From assembly GCA_951799425.1 (NCBI GenBank), contig OX637392.1:53148093-53212092 (forward strand): a stretch of 64,000 nucleotides of DNA. Direction: 5' to 3'. This DNA comes from Ilex aquifolium. Its lineage: Eukaryota > Streptophyta > Magnoliopsida > Aquifoliales > Aquifoliaceae. Position 1 is the stretch's first letter. Each line of letters starts with the position of its first letter. Below the pieces are notes generated by a model. That model saw nothing but the letters and a program-made list of their open reading frames with translations, ran no database searches and was not told where the DNA came from. This document shows positions 24,801-35,800 of the stretch, one piece after another. Position numbers and translations under genes: made by a program.

Positions 24801-25058
24801 AACAAACTTGTTCATCTCAAAAAGTGATCAGAAAAAAGAAAAAATTATTGTTGACATCCAATCTTCTCAAATATGCATAATTCCTTGTGGGGAGGTACTT
24901 ATGCCTCTCACTAATTACATTGTAAAATTAACCAATACAATGGTAATCAAATTCCTATAATCAAAAGGGTATAGCCTCAGGCTAACAAAACCTGACAAAC
25001 TCTCATTATGTGTAAAGATAAGGACCCAAACAACTGTTTTCAAAAGTCTTGATCTTAT
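24801..25058. other. Intergenic DNA downstream of the Ole e 1-like gene
   Basis: Probably includes the 3' UTR of the minus-strand gene. Nothing else recognisable. Confidence 0.4.
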
Positions 25059-26416
25059 TCAAATTTCAGGAGGGATCATATCCAATTCCTTAAAGACCTC
25101 GCCGCACGCGGGTTTAGCTTCCTTGGTCAAGAACCCTAGAGGGTTGGCATGGCGAACCTCCGAGGCAATGCCACTATTGTCTGTGAGGGTGATTCTGGCT
25201 GCTTGTCTTTGCCATCCCTCCGGGCCGGATTCCGAGCACTCCAGCTTGCCGCTTTTCACGAGCACAATCTCGCAGATGTCTTCCTCGTGTTCGCCCTCCA
25301 CCGGTAGGCTGTAGGTGCCGGATTTATCGGTTACTCCCTCAATGCTGTATGTTAATTGCCCACCTTCATGGGCTCTGCACTCTAAACGCACCTTTGCACC
25401 TACAACCATGGAAATGTGTTACAAACTTTCAAAAAATAAGACAATTGTACCTTGGTTTGTGTAGTAGGATCACATTAAATGCATGTCAATAGTTTGTCAA
25501 AAGTTACTTTAAACTGTTGTTTCATAGTGTTTTTAGGTGTAGAGCTGAATATGGTTTGTATGTGTAGAGTTCATGCTGTGTCAAAATTTTCTTGACTCAT
25601 AACTAATCTACTTATAGCTGTTTATGATCGGGTTCTGTTATCTTGGGATTTTATGTGATACATCGCGTTTTTAGTCAAATTCTTGTTGTATTTGGTTGGA
25701 TTGTGTCGTGTTTAATTGGGTTTTTACGGACTCAATTGTTAAGTGAATATACGTTAATTTGAGACCGAATAATTATATATTGAAATCATGTGGAATATGT
25801 CTAAGCTTGTTTGCCCTACCTAGAAGCAACAATAACGAATATGATAAATTATAAAGAAGGAAAATGTTACATAACCCAAACCCAAAAATTAAAACTTAAA
25901 TGCATATTATCTTTTGGATGAGTGTGGGATGAGTGGACCCACTGAAAAAATTGATGGGACCCACTCATCCAATGGATGATATGCATTTGGGTTGTAACTT
26001 TTTAAATTTCAATTGAATTTTGGAGCATTGCTCTATAAAGAAACCCAACGGATTTACAAGTTGATCAAGGGCCTACTTATAAAGCTCAAGATCTTGACTT
26101 TGAGTCTCCAATTGGTACCACTTCTTAAGGTTTATCCTTCTAATTACCATTTACCAGGTTCATATAAAATGGAGGGAGGACATATATCCCGAAAGATTAG
26201 TCAGGTATTCTAGAAGAACATATATAGCTACCTCCTAGTTTGTCTCGTACCTGGCATGAACTCGCTGAGTCTAGTCATGAACTGGGCACGGCATGGGTCA
26301 CAATAAACCTGGCCCTCGACAAAGAAGTGAGCATTATGGCATTGAACAATGCCAATAAGGGAAAAGAAACAAAGAGCAGTGGTGAAGAGAATTGCAGTTT
26401 GAACAGTTTTCGCCAT
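25059..26416 (-). CDS. Pollen Ole e 1-like secreted protein, two exons
   Basis: Exon 1 is 26,416-26,251 and exon 2 is 25,399-25,059 (GT-AG, frame kept), encoding 168 residues. The start MAKTVQTAILFTTALCFFSL begins a clear signal peptide ending near IVQC, so the product is exported to the apoplast. The Ole e 1 domain follows: FFVEGQVYCDPCRAQF, LECRAHEGGQLTYS, a DKSGTYSLPV strand and conserved Cys residues in YCDPC, LEC, DIC, LEC and PAC. Ole e 1 family members are small cell-wall-associated glycoproteins, many in pollen or pistil; the biochemical role is mostly unknown. An upstream in-frame ATG (26,518) lies 5' of the TATA-like box at 26,490-26,497, so the ATG at 26,416 is chosen. Exon 2 is GC-richer than its surroundings. 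Confidence 0.92.
25862..26002. mobile_element. Short hairpin MITE inside Ole e 1-like intron
   Basis: A foldback: AAATGCATATTATC on the left pairs with GATGATATGCATTT on the right, with outer ends ATGTTACATAACCC and GGGTTGTAACTTT and inner GGATGAGTG/CACTCATCC. It lies within the single intron (25,400-26,250) of the gene. Confidence 0.65.
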
Positions 26417-26489
26417 TGTTTTTCTTTCTTTTTGTTTTCCAGACAATGTAATACCAAATTCTAGGAAGATGTAAGAGATAGAGGGCTCT

Positions 26490-26497
26490 CTTTTATA
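26490..26497 (-). promoter_or_regulatory. Candidate TATA box of the Ole e 1-like gene
   Basis: TATAAAAG on the minus strand, 74 bp before the chosen ATG, leaving a leader of about 40-50 nt. Confidence 0.6.
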
Positions 26498-26626
26498 AGA
26501 GGAAATGATTGAGACCATTTGTTATGGCAGTTATTTTTGTGAGGTTGGTGTTTACCTTTGGTCTCTTGTGGCTTATAAAAATTATTTGACTCGCTCTTGT
26601 ACAATTTCTTTTCTAAGTTAAGACCA

Positions 26627-26628
<2 letters not shown>

Positions 26629-26681
<53 letters not shown>
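26629..26681. repeat. Compound (CT)n(CA)n microsatellite
   Basis: A CT run followed by a CA run, about 210-265 bp upstream of the Ole e 1-like start codon. Confidence 0.9.
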
Positions 26682-27835
26682 GCTGAAACTTTCTTAACCC
26701 GTTATTATGATATTTTAAATAATAAAGTTGCTATATACAATCAACAATGGTTCAAAAAGTGATGAACTCTATTTAAAAAGTGGAAAGTGAACTCAAAAAA
26801 TGGTAAGTGAAAATTAAAAAGTGAGTGCACTTCAAAAATTAGTAAATCCCACCTAAAAAATGGTATAAATACCTAAAAAAGTAATAAGTAGTACAATATT
26901 GGGAAAAAAGAATTTGATACCTTAGTCATACCCCTATATATCGAGAAAATATTCAGTACTTATCAAGCACCGCATGACAGTGTCATGTGATGTACATCAC
27001 CCATAAAATATTATACATATTCAATTAATTGATGTCACTTGTAAAGTTGTCAAAATTTTTCATTAGATATGAGTATCACTTGACATTGTCACGTGGTGTG
27101 CTATAAGCACCAGAAATTTTCTCGTGTAATGCTATTTAGAGATCTAAAAATTTGATATAATCTGTTGATTTAATGTTGTGATTTTATCATAACTATTTGA
27201 TTAACAGTAAAATCAAATGTTTGATGAACTTAATATAGTAAATTATGTTAATAAATTAAATTGGAATAACATTATTCTTTTTCTCATATATATCAATGAG
27301 CAATTGCAACTCTCACCCTGAAACATTCAGCTCACAGAATCAGTAGTCCCTTAATGTAGTAGAATTGTTCAATTCTCTCTCAATTGTATGTTTGTCTGTA
27401 TCTCTCTCACTTTTTCCCATACTTTCCTTTTGATGGCACAGCTCTCCTTATCCTCAGGAAACTTGTCTTATATGCAGAGGCCAACTTCCTTCAATCTTTT
27501 CCCAGGGATAGGTTTCAGATTGTACAGTCAGTTGTCTTACATGGGAGCAATTCAATGATATGCTTACCATAATTTTTATCAAATTTTAGATATTAAACAA
27601 TTTATTAAATAAATAACTATTGAATAATTAGTGAAACCCACTGATGAAACCAGCTATATTAATTTACATTGTTTTGGGAACTTTGCTTCGGCCCATATAT
27701 ATGTGCCGGTGTGTGTATGCGTGCACGTGCAATTTCTTTTATTTACTTTGGTCAGGAAAAAACTAGTTTATTAATATCATAGTAACTTCTACATTTTTGG
27801 TATACCCGCCCGCCCTATTTCACTTCTAGCATCTT
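26682..27835. other. Intergenic DNA with a MITE
   Basis: Apart from the MITE at 26,942-27,124, AT-rich DNA with no gene. 26,750-26,890 contains repeated AAAAA-(T/A)GG-(T/A)AA phrases of low complexity. Confidence 0.45.
26942..27124. mobile_element. MITE with long TIRs (about 183 bp)
   Basis: The left end CGAGAAAATATTCAGTACTT and the right end in reverse complement CGAGAAAATTTCTGGTGCTT match through about 50 bp, including GTCATGTGATG/GTCAAGTGATA, so the element can fold into one hairpin. TSD not resolved. Confidence 0.65.
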
Positions 27836-28115
27836 TTTTTTTTTTTTTTTTTGACTAAGACATGCACATATAACACACAGAAAATCCACACATCAAAGCA
27901 ACTCAAGCACACTGACCAGGAGAGAGACCCACCAACCAATTCCTCTTAAAAGAGGAACTGGGAGTAGGCCACATATACTCCAGTCTTTGGTGTTGAGCAA
28001 GCGATGTGGGACACACTTAGTTTTTTTGGATTAAGGCATGCACATATAACACACAGAAAATCCACATATCAAAGCAACTCAAGCACACTGACCAGGAGAG
28101 GGACCCACCAACCAA
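27836..28115 (-). mobile_element. Retroposed dimeric sequence with USE/TATA promoter
   Basis: Flanked by a 12-bp repeat TTCTAGCATCTT (27,824-27,835 and 28,116-28,127), with a poly-A tail on the minus strand (plus-strand T run to 27,852); together these are the marks of retroposition. On the minus strand a unit of about 85-90 nt starting TTGGTTGGTGGGTC and ending near CATGYCTTA, then A-rich, occurs twice. Between the units lie TCCCACATCG (28,002-28,011), identical to the core of the plant snRNA upstream sequence element, and TATATGT (27,971-27,977), with 24 bp between them, the pol III (U6-type) spacing. The second unit starts about 30 bp after the TATA, where a transcript would begin. The RNA is not identified. 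Confidence 0.6.
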
Positions 28116-28127
28116 TTCTAGCATCTT

Positions 28128-28630
28128 GCCTAACAATATTTTGACGAGCCCAGATTCATACCAGGGCCCAGTTAATGGGTTGAGCCTAAATCATCAAAAG
28201 GCATATCAGGCTTAGTTCGTGGCTTCGGTCCAATCTAAAGTTCAAAAGTCCAGAAAAAGTCAACGCATGTGAGAGAACAATCATTGGGATAGCCATTACA
28301 TCAAGATAGTGTCTATCCCCAACTATAGCTATCCTCCCTGATAAATTAGTAGTTTGACCTTCATGTCACCGCTACAGTTAGAACTCTGTGCCTATAAATT
28401 GTAAATCCCCTAGATGAGGAGCAGAGATTTCACACACCTCACTTTGAGCGTACTCTTGCCCTCTCTCTCTCTCTCCCCCTTACCTACTACTTTATTCTCT
28501 CCTTAATAAAATTCTCCGGTCACCGTTACCGCCTTCAGTGGTTAGGTTACTTAAGCTTAACCACTCAATCTTTGTCTTTTACTGTTAATTGCTTCATTAA
28601 TTACCTTACATCATACACTCAACTAATTTG
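28128..28630. other. Intergenic DNA between two retroelements
   Basis: Mixed-composition DNA with a CT-rich patch near 28,460-28,490. It may be part of the adjacent LINE 3' region or an unrelated element. No gene is supported. Confidence 0.35.
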
Positions 28631-30060
28631 ATTGTGCATTACTTATTGTGTGCATCATCAATATTCATCACAGAGGGAGGGAGACTATCCTCCCATTGAA
28701 CATTAACTCTCTCGTTCCTAGTACGAACTGCAAGCATATAAGCAGCTTTGTTATGAGTCCTTCGTGTTGCCTGGAACTTCACCACAGGGAGTAATTGAGC
28801 ATGGTTCCATATATCATGTTGTGTAGATGCAATCCCTTTCAAAGTATCCCCATTATCCCCAATAAGAGAGCTAATGAGTTGCTTTGAGTCGGATTCAATA
28901 ATGACTGCACCATAACTTTGTTTCATAGCAACTTTGCATGCTCGTCTGACTACATAAGCCTCTGTCATTAGTGCATATGATGCTACCACAACTTCAGCCT
29001 CTACCATAATAGATCTCTCTTCATGATCTCGAACTATGATACCATATGCTCCCTCCTTTACCTTTTCCACCCAAGCTCCATCACAGTTTATCTTCAATAC
29101 CCCATGAGGAGGCGATTACCATATCAAACTCACTACAGGAGTTCCCACCCTTTATAGGTATACGTTTGCTATTGTTTAGCTCTTCCATTGCTATTACAAC
29201 ATTTGTAATGACAGTTTTACTACGTTTTTGCTTGTGATTAAACACCCAATCATTTTTAGACTTCCATATGAACCAACATAAGTATATTAGCAGAGCTTGG
29301 CCCTCCTACTCTCCTTCACCACACACCTTGCTGATTTGTAGTTGTAAACCAAGTCTCAAATCTACTAATGTCATACCTGTATATCTTTATGCTTAAGGGG
29401 CAAATCTTCCACATCTTTTGCACCCATGGACAGAGGAGGAACAGGTGTTCAACAGTCTCTTCTTCCTCCCTACATATTGGGCAGGTTGGTGATTTTGAAA
29501 ATTTTCTCCTCCATAGCTCTCATTTAGTTGTTATGGCTCCATTTGCAACCTTCCACATGAAAGCTTGTATTTTGGGGTGAACCTTACTCTTCCATATATT
29601 CCTTCATAAGCCATCTAGAGCTTGATAAGATGAGGAAGCAATGACTCTGCCCTGAGGTGCCTGAGCTCTTTGTGCTTGCATATGCTGTCCACTCTTCACA
29701 GAATAAACTCCATTATTTGTAAAATTCCATCTGATTCTATCGACCTGGGATGTTTCACTAAGAGGGATAGCAAGTATTTCCTGAGCAATTTTTGGTGAGA
29801 AATTTGCATTAGGTGAATGAGTTCCCGGACTAGTTGTATTTGGCTTTGTTGAAAGTTGAGAGTAATTCTGTGTCCAGAAATCCATACATCCTCCCAGCAT
29901 TTTACTTGACTATCATCTCTTATTTGCCATAAATGTCATTCTCTAATTAAATCCCTCCCAACCAATAGACTATTCCAAATCCATGAGCTTGATTGCTTGG
30001 AAGAAACTCTCCAGAAAGATTGGTTAGGAAAGTACTTTGCCTTTAAACTTGCACGAGTGA
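28631..30060 (-). mobile_element. 5'-truncated L1-type LINE (RT tail, zf-RVT, RNase H), degenerate
   Basis: Read on the minus strand: the end of the RT region (SSWIWNSLLVGRDLIRE near 29,990 and CWEDVWISGH near 29,880), the zf-RVT segment (IRWNFTNNGVYSVKSG near 29,720; CPICREEEETVEHLF near 29,470), then an RNase H-like domain (28,639-29,100: INCDGAWVEK, AYGIIVRDHEE, IIESDSKQLISSL). Stops and frame changes break the segments, so it is dead. Truncation at the 5' side is usual for LINEs. No clear poly-A or TSD was found. Confidence 0.8.
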
Positions 30061-32221
30061 GTGTGTTTTGAAAGACTACAAGAATATTATGATGAAAATT
30101 AAAAAGAGAAGACTACAATGCAAAAAAAAAATAAAAAAAATAAAAATGCCTCCGCACGTCCATGTTTTATAGTTTTTGTGGATTTTGAAAAAAAAATTTT
30201 AAGTTTTTTTAATAATTTCTTTAAGTCATGTTACAATTTTTAAAGTTTAAGTTACAAGTTTTTTGGGCCAAGTAACTTCGATTCTGACATTTTTAGAAGC
30301 GATTACAAGTTACTACAAAAATTATAAAAATATCACAAAATTTATAATGGTTGTACGGTACCTTTTTTTTTAATGTTGCCCAACAAAAACTATGCATATG
30401 CTACTATCACGTAATCATATATCGTATGAACTGGCTCACAATAGTGTCCTGTTGTGTTCGGGTTCATAGGGAGCATCGGGGTACTATTTTTTCACTAGAA
30501 AATGAAAAAAATCTCCAAAAAAAAAAAAAAATTTACCCTTAAATTTTGAGTGCTAAGTGAACCCAAAAAATAAATAAATTCCCAAAATTAATAAACTTCA
30601 CCCTTATGTATATTTAAAATAAGAAAAGAGGAGGGGTATTGTAGGTATTTCAATTATGAACACTCAACTTTCCCCTCTTACCCCTTTATTAGTAGCATAT
30701 ATATTCATTTCTTCCCAAATAATCACTCATAACTTCCTCTTTTACCACACTTAAAGTAGCTCTTCAACAAAAATATTACTATTACCCCATTTATTTCTGA
30801 ATAACCGCCTGTAATTTTTTATTTACTAACCTAAATTTTCTCTTTAACCCCATGTATTTTCAAATAACCACATGTAATATTTTATTTATTGACCTAAATT
30901 TTCTCTTTAACCATCTATTTATAATATATACTATGAGAATTAATTTAAGAGAGAGGATGCTTAAGAAGTTTTTCCTCCCTAAATCATAATTTTTCCTAAT
31001 TTTGAATTATTTAATAATAATGCATAGGCCTCCTCCAATTGAATTTTTTCAATTTGGTTTATTTAATCACTTCCAACTTTTTGGATGACTATTTCACTGA
31101 ATTCTTCATTATTTTTATTAACTAATTTTCTTCTAAGTTTATTTAAAACATCAATTTAATATACTAATAAATATTTTTCTAATCATGTTGGAATGGGATT
31201 AGGGCATTGGACAAAACAACATTTTTGGATCAAAAATCTAATTTTTTGTCGATTTTGAGTTTAAATTAAAGTGGGACTCATGCGTCGTTTTAAGAAAATT
31301 TTTGTGTGTTTGTGTTCTACTCAATGAGGACAATACCGTCATATATTCTCTTCCTCAAATCGAGTAAAAGATCAATGAAAAAACAAGCTTCAAAGTAACC
31401 GCTTGAAACATAAAAATAGAGTTTGATATATGTGGGATTAATACTAATCCCATATTGGCTGAGAAAGAAAAATTTAGTGAGCATATATATAAACTCAAAG
31501 TTTGCTCTAAGGGTTAGGCCCCAAGGGACACCCCACTTTTGTACACTGGAGAGGACCTAGATGTGCTTAGATTCAACCACGCGCATATTGACCACCTCGA
31601 GTGGGCTAGGCCATCCCACCTTATCTTTTTAGGTACAATTCGTTTGTCAATTGTGTCTTTAATTTTTTTAACCTAATTTTGAATATCAGTCGTTAAAATT
31701 CAAAATTTTACGCCAATTGTAGTGTTGTTTTCTATTTGTGTTTATCATTGTATTTTGGGAGATAAACGCTAAACAATCCATAAGAATCGGAGTGAAGGGA
31801 AAACTTGTCTTAAGGACATAGTGTCAAAACACCAACCTTGATCAAATTCTTTAATAGTCTTTATACGATAATCTAATCAGTTTATATGTATTACAGTTTA
31901 CAGGATGACACTTATGGTGGGATGGATTGAGATATTCTCTATTACTTTTTCACATTTCTCATTATGTATTTACATGAGACTTATTATTTATATGTGAACT
32001 CTTTACTCATATACGGTGGGTGATCTGACATTAAATCTATAATATAAAACATGACAAATTTTAATAAACTAATTCGACGGTTTCAAATAAATTCATCTAA
32101 CGGCCACCAATATCTTTCTCAAAATCATTCATATTGTACAGTACCTTAAGACACAAGTTAACTCTAGTAAAATTATATGAAAAAGTAACGAGGATGGTGT
32201 CGGATTTGGTATGGTTCTGTC
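30061..32221. other. Intergenic AT-rich DNA
   Basis: No gene supported. About 30,783-30,905 holds two copies of a 62-bp unit (each ending CCTAAATTTTCTCTTTAACC). 31,430-31,640 contains a USE-like AATCCCATATTGG followed by ATATATATAA about 35 bp later, a possible degenerate relative of snRNA-promoter repeats; this is too weak to call. Confidence 0.4.
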
Positions 32222-32549
32222 GAGATATTACTCAAATTTAGACTCAAATTTAAATTTGAGTAAAAAAGTCTAAAAAATTTGTTCCAACCCTTGACTCAAA
32301 CTTATACCAAATCAAGGGAAACTCATTTTTTTACTCAAATCAAGAGAGACTCAAATCTTTCACCATCTTTTAAAGATCCAATGGTCATCCTTACTCTCAT
32401 TTAAATTTGGGTTTGCCCTCATTTAAATTTGGGTCTCTCCTTCTTTAAATTTGAGTTTGTCCATTGGAGTCTTTTATATCAAATCAAGTTTTTTACTCAA
32501 ATGTTAATTTAAATTTGAATAAAAATTTGAGTCATGATTAGAGATGCTC
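32222..32549. mobile_element. MITE, second copy of the GAGCATCTC family
   Basis: Shares AAAGATCCAATGGTCAT and TATCAAATCAA plus the AAATTTAAATTTG palindrome with the SCAR intron 3 element. The right end is clear (GAGATGCTC followed by TTA). The left end is degraded, so its boundary is approximate. It lies about 260 bp upstream of the esterase start. Confidence 0.6.
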
Positions 32550-32777
32550 TTACAAATTATTTATTTTTCTTACACGTGTGTGGACCACCTCTGGTATTTA
32601 TAATCCAGACGTCATGAATTTACTGAGTAATAAGAGCAGGGCATGGCGACTGGCGTCTACCCCGTTAGAGAAAAAAACAAAGAGCAAGGCATGGGCTTGC
32701 CGTTACCGACACTGCCTGGCATAACATACCAGTTACGCATCCCTCTCTCTAGATTGGCTTTGCCCATTTCGATTTAC

Positions 32778-32785
32778 TATAAATA
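32778..32785 (+). promoter_or_regulatory. TATA box very close to the esterase ATG
   Basis: TATAAATA ends only 21 bp before the ATG at 32,807. The usual plant TATA-to-start spacing of about 30 bp would place transcription at or after that ATG, so either an upstream site is used or translation can begin further in. Confidence 0.5.
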
Positions 32786-32806
32786 CCCTCTTGCGTGTAC
32801 CTGTAT

Positions 32807-35800
32807 ATGGCATCATCAGCACCTTTGCTTCATTATTCACCCATATTTACCATCAGAAATGGAAGCTTAGCCTCCAATTCTACTCCTTCCTCTTCTTCGT
32901 CCTCGTCGTGTTCGTCTTCGCCTTCTTGTTCATCGTTCGATAATCGGCAGGGTTTTAATTGGAGTCTCTGCAGTTTTTCTGGTAAACAATCTCTGTTCCC
33001 TTTTTCATTGTCTATCGCGCTATCTGGGTTCAGTTTTGTTTTGAGAATTTGCAGTATTTGAATCCAAGGGCATCTTATAACTATGCCCATTAAATGCATA
33101 ATCGTGCTTACAGTCAGTTCTGCCCTGTTATGGTTGTGTTCTTAAATATCTTAGACTCATTGTGATTAATTTCTTAATACTGTTGTTTATTTAGATTATA
33201 ATACATGATAATAAGGACATCTTCTAATTAATATTCAACAAACCTATAATACTGTCTGTTGTAGTGGTGGTTTCTCATATCACTAATGAGAAGAACAAAA
33301 GACCCATGATTTTTTTTTTAACCTTTCTTTTCCGGTTGTTTCTGGTAATCAGACCAAAATTTTCCTTGTGTGACCTAATTGGCATTCCTGCTCATTAAGT
33401 AATGGTGCTTTAACCTGCATAAACACTTGGGTGAAAGCGAAAACCTTTGATGGATTGCTATTAAATTCAACAGGGCAAGCAAAATGATATTCACTTTTCT
33501 GATAAAACTCCTTTCGTTTACTATGTTACAATTTTAGATTATGGTAACAGGTGACCAGCCACAGCTGACATTTGTCTATATTCTTAGGTTAGTTGATAAT
33601 AGTGAACAAATTTATTTGGACACATGACCCTTCTGCATTAGTCTTAACAGCCTCTGCCTCTTGTCTATGTTCCCACAGCAATCATCAACCATTTATGCCG
33701 TTCTCTTGGGACATTTCTTCGAACTTGCATTTTGTCAAAAAGATTGTTACTCTGAGGATAATGTATAAATTTGTTCTTTCTTTCGTTTGGCTTGAGGGTG
33801 TGCCTAAATGATTTGCAGGCATATCCAACATCTGGAAGCATCAAAACCTTAGAGCCCACGCTATGAGTACAACCCAAGGAAACGTTGCCTCACCAAAGGG
33901 GATTATAAATGTGAAAGATGAACCTGACCATCTTCTTGTTCTTGTTCATGGCATTTTGGCAAGGTATATATTTTCTTTAGTTCAAAATAGGAAGGAATTA
34001 GGATTCTGGCCACGTACTTGAGGATTGAGACTATCTGCGTAGTATAGCTATCTGGGTGCTTCCCAATTAGAAAAGAGAAATTCACAATGAAGAAAGAAGA
34101 AAGAAGCAGAAGTGACTCGGATTCTCAGAAAGAGGAAATAACGAAAACTCAAATGCTTGTACTTTGCATGATGACTGCTTGAACAATTATTATACCATTG
34201 TGCACGCACATGCGTGTGTGTTGAGTTGCACCTATAACACATACATATCTATTACAAGTAGCCTCCTTTTATTTTATGTGTATGCTCTCACGTTTTGCAA
34301 GTTGCAACGTTGGGATCTCTGGCTCTAAAAGACCTCTGCATGTAATAAGGGCTTTGGCTTCGTTAGAAACTTGACAAAATATTTGGGCCTATATGCTTTT
34401 ATGTTGCTTGGATAAAATTATCATGGCCAAATTACTGTTATGTAACAGAACAGTGATCCATGCTGAGGTCAACCCCATCCCTGCCAACCTTGTATAATAA
34501 ACCACTAGTTAAGATCTGACCGAACAAATGAAGATTTTTTTGGGGTGATAGTAGGTACCGCAGCATATGCCTTAGCATGTGTAGATTCAAGGGGTAAAGG
34601 GTTACACTTTATCCAGTCTTTGTGTTGGTAGCTGGTAGCAAGGGCGAAGGCAGCCATGTTCCAAGGTGGGCAAGTGCCCCCCCTCAAATTTTTTATTTAT
34701 TTATTACTTAGGTATGTATATTGTATATTTGTATAATATATTATTTGTGTCCACCCAAAATCAAAGGCAAAATTATTAATGTACACTTATATCAAATGAA
34801 TAATTTTAATTATGTCCTCCCTATTTTTTTGGCACATCAATTAGTGTATATTTATATCAAATGAATATGAATTTTTTGACAAATTTTGGGCTGGTTATGT
34901 ACCTATCTAGATAAATTTTTAATATACTATAATTATTTTATATTTTCTAAGACTAAAAAAGACATGATATACATATTCGCTAGTTTACTTGTGATTTTGG
35001 CATTTATTTTTGCTAATTATGGTAAAAATTATAGAGTGCACATTAAACTGCATAATCGATCAAATGATTTATAAATACCAAAGTGATAACATGATTATGT
35101 ATCTAAAGAATAATAAAGTTGTTATTCAACGTTTTAAAAGTACAAAAATTCATCGAAATCAATTCTAAATGATTTTAATTAGTTAATATTTTGTAAAAAA
35201 AAAATGTTATCGTTTGTATATACTAGGCTTACCAAATTTCGGTATGGTGGGTTTAATGAACTTTTAAGTATTAAATAGGATGTAATTAAATAAATTATTG
35301 TCCTATTTCTATCAATTGTAAGAAAAAAATAATAATTTGTTGAAATATTCGTGCCCACCCTGACACAATTTTCTGGCTCCGCCCCTGGCTGGTAGTATTG
35401 CTATGCAAGCATATTCATGGTTCAAAAGCAGAATTTCGTAGAATATGGTGGTAGAAGTGGTACTACTAGCATTTTACTTGGTGTGTGGTTAGCACCTTGT
35501 TGATTGGTTAGATGTAATTATTCCTCTCTCTCTGAAAGCCATTCCAAAGTATCTTGGCAGTTCTTACCACCAGCTGATAGCTTAAGCATTATCACTAGCC
35601 ACACTCACAAAGGGTGAGGTAAAAGGTTTAAATCTTGGTCTTGACATGGTTTCATGAGTTGCATATCAAACAGCAAGATGAAACCTAATAAAATTGTTGG
35701 GAATTCAGTCTGTTTACATCAGTTTAGTTTTCATTGTGTTTCAAACTTTGTCACACTAGACGTCTAATATTTGCTTGACAAACGGAATTAATAATTTAGG

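Noticed and set aside
26417-26518. Upstream in-frame ATG for the Ole e 1-like gene
   Set aside because: It lies 5' of the TATA-like box and would bury the signal peptide; the Met at 26,416 starts a textbook signal peptide.
31430-31640. Second USE/TATA snRNA-type promoter
   Set aside because: TCCCATATTGG differs from the USE core at several positions, and the TATA spacing is too long for a confident call.
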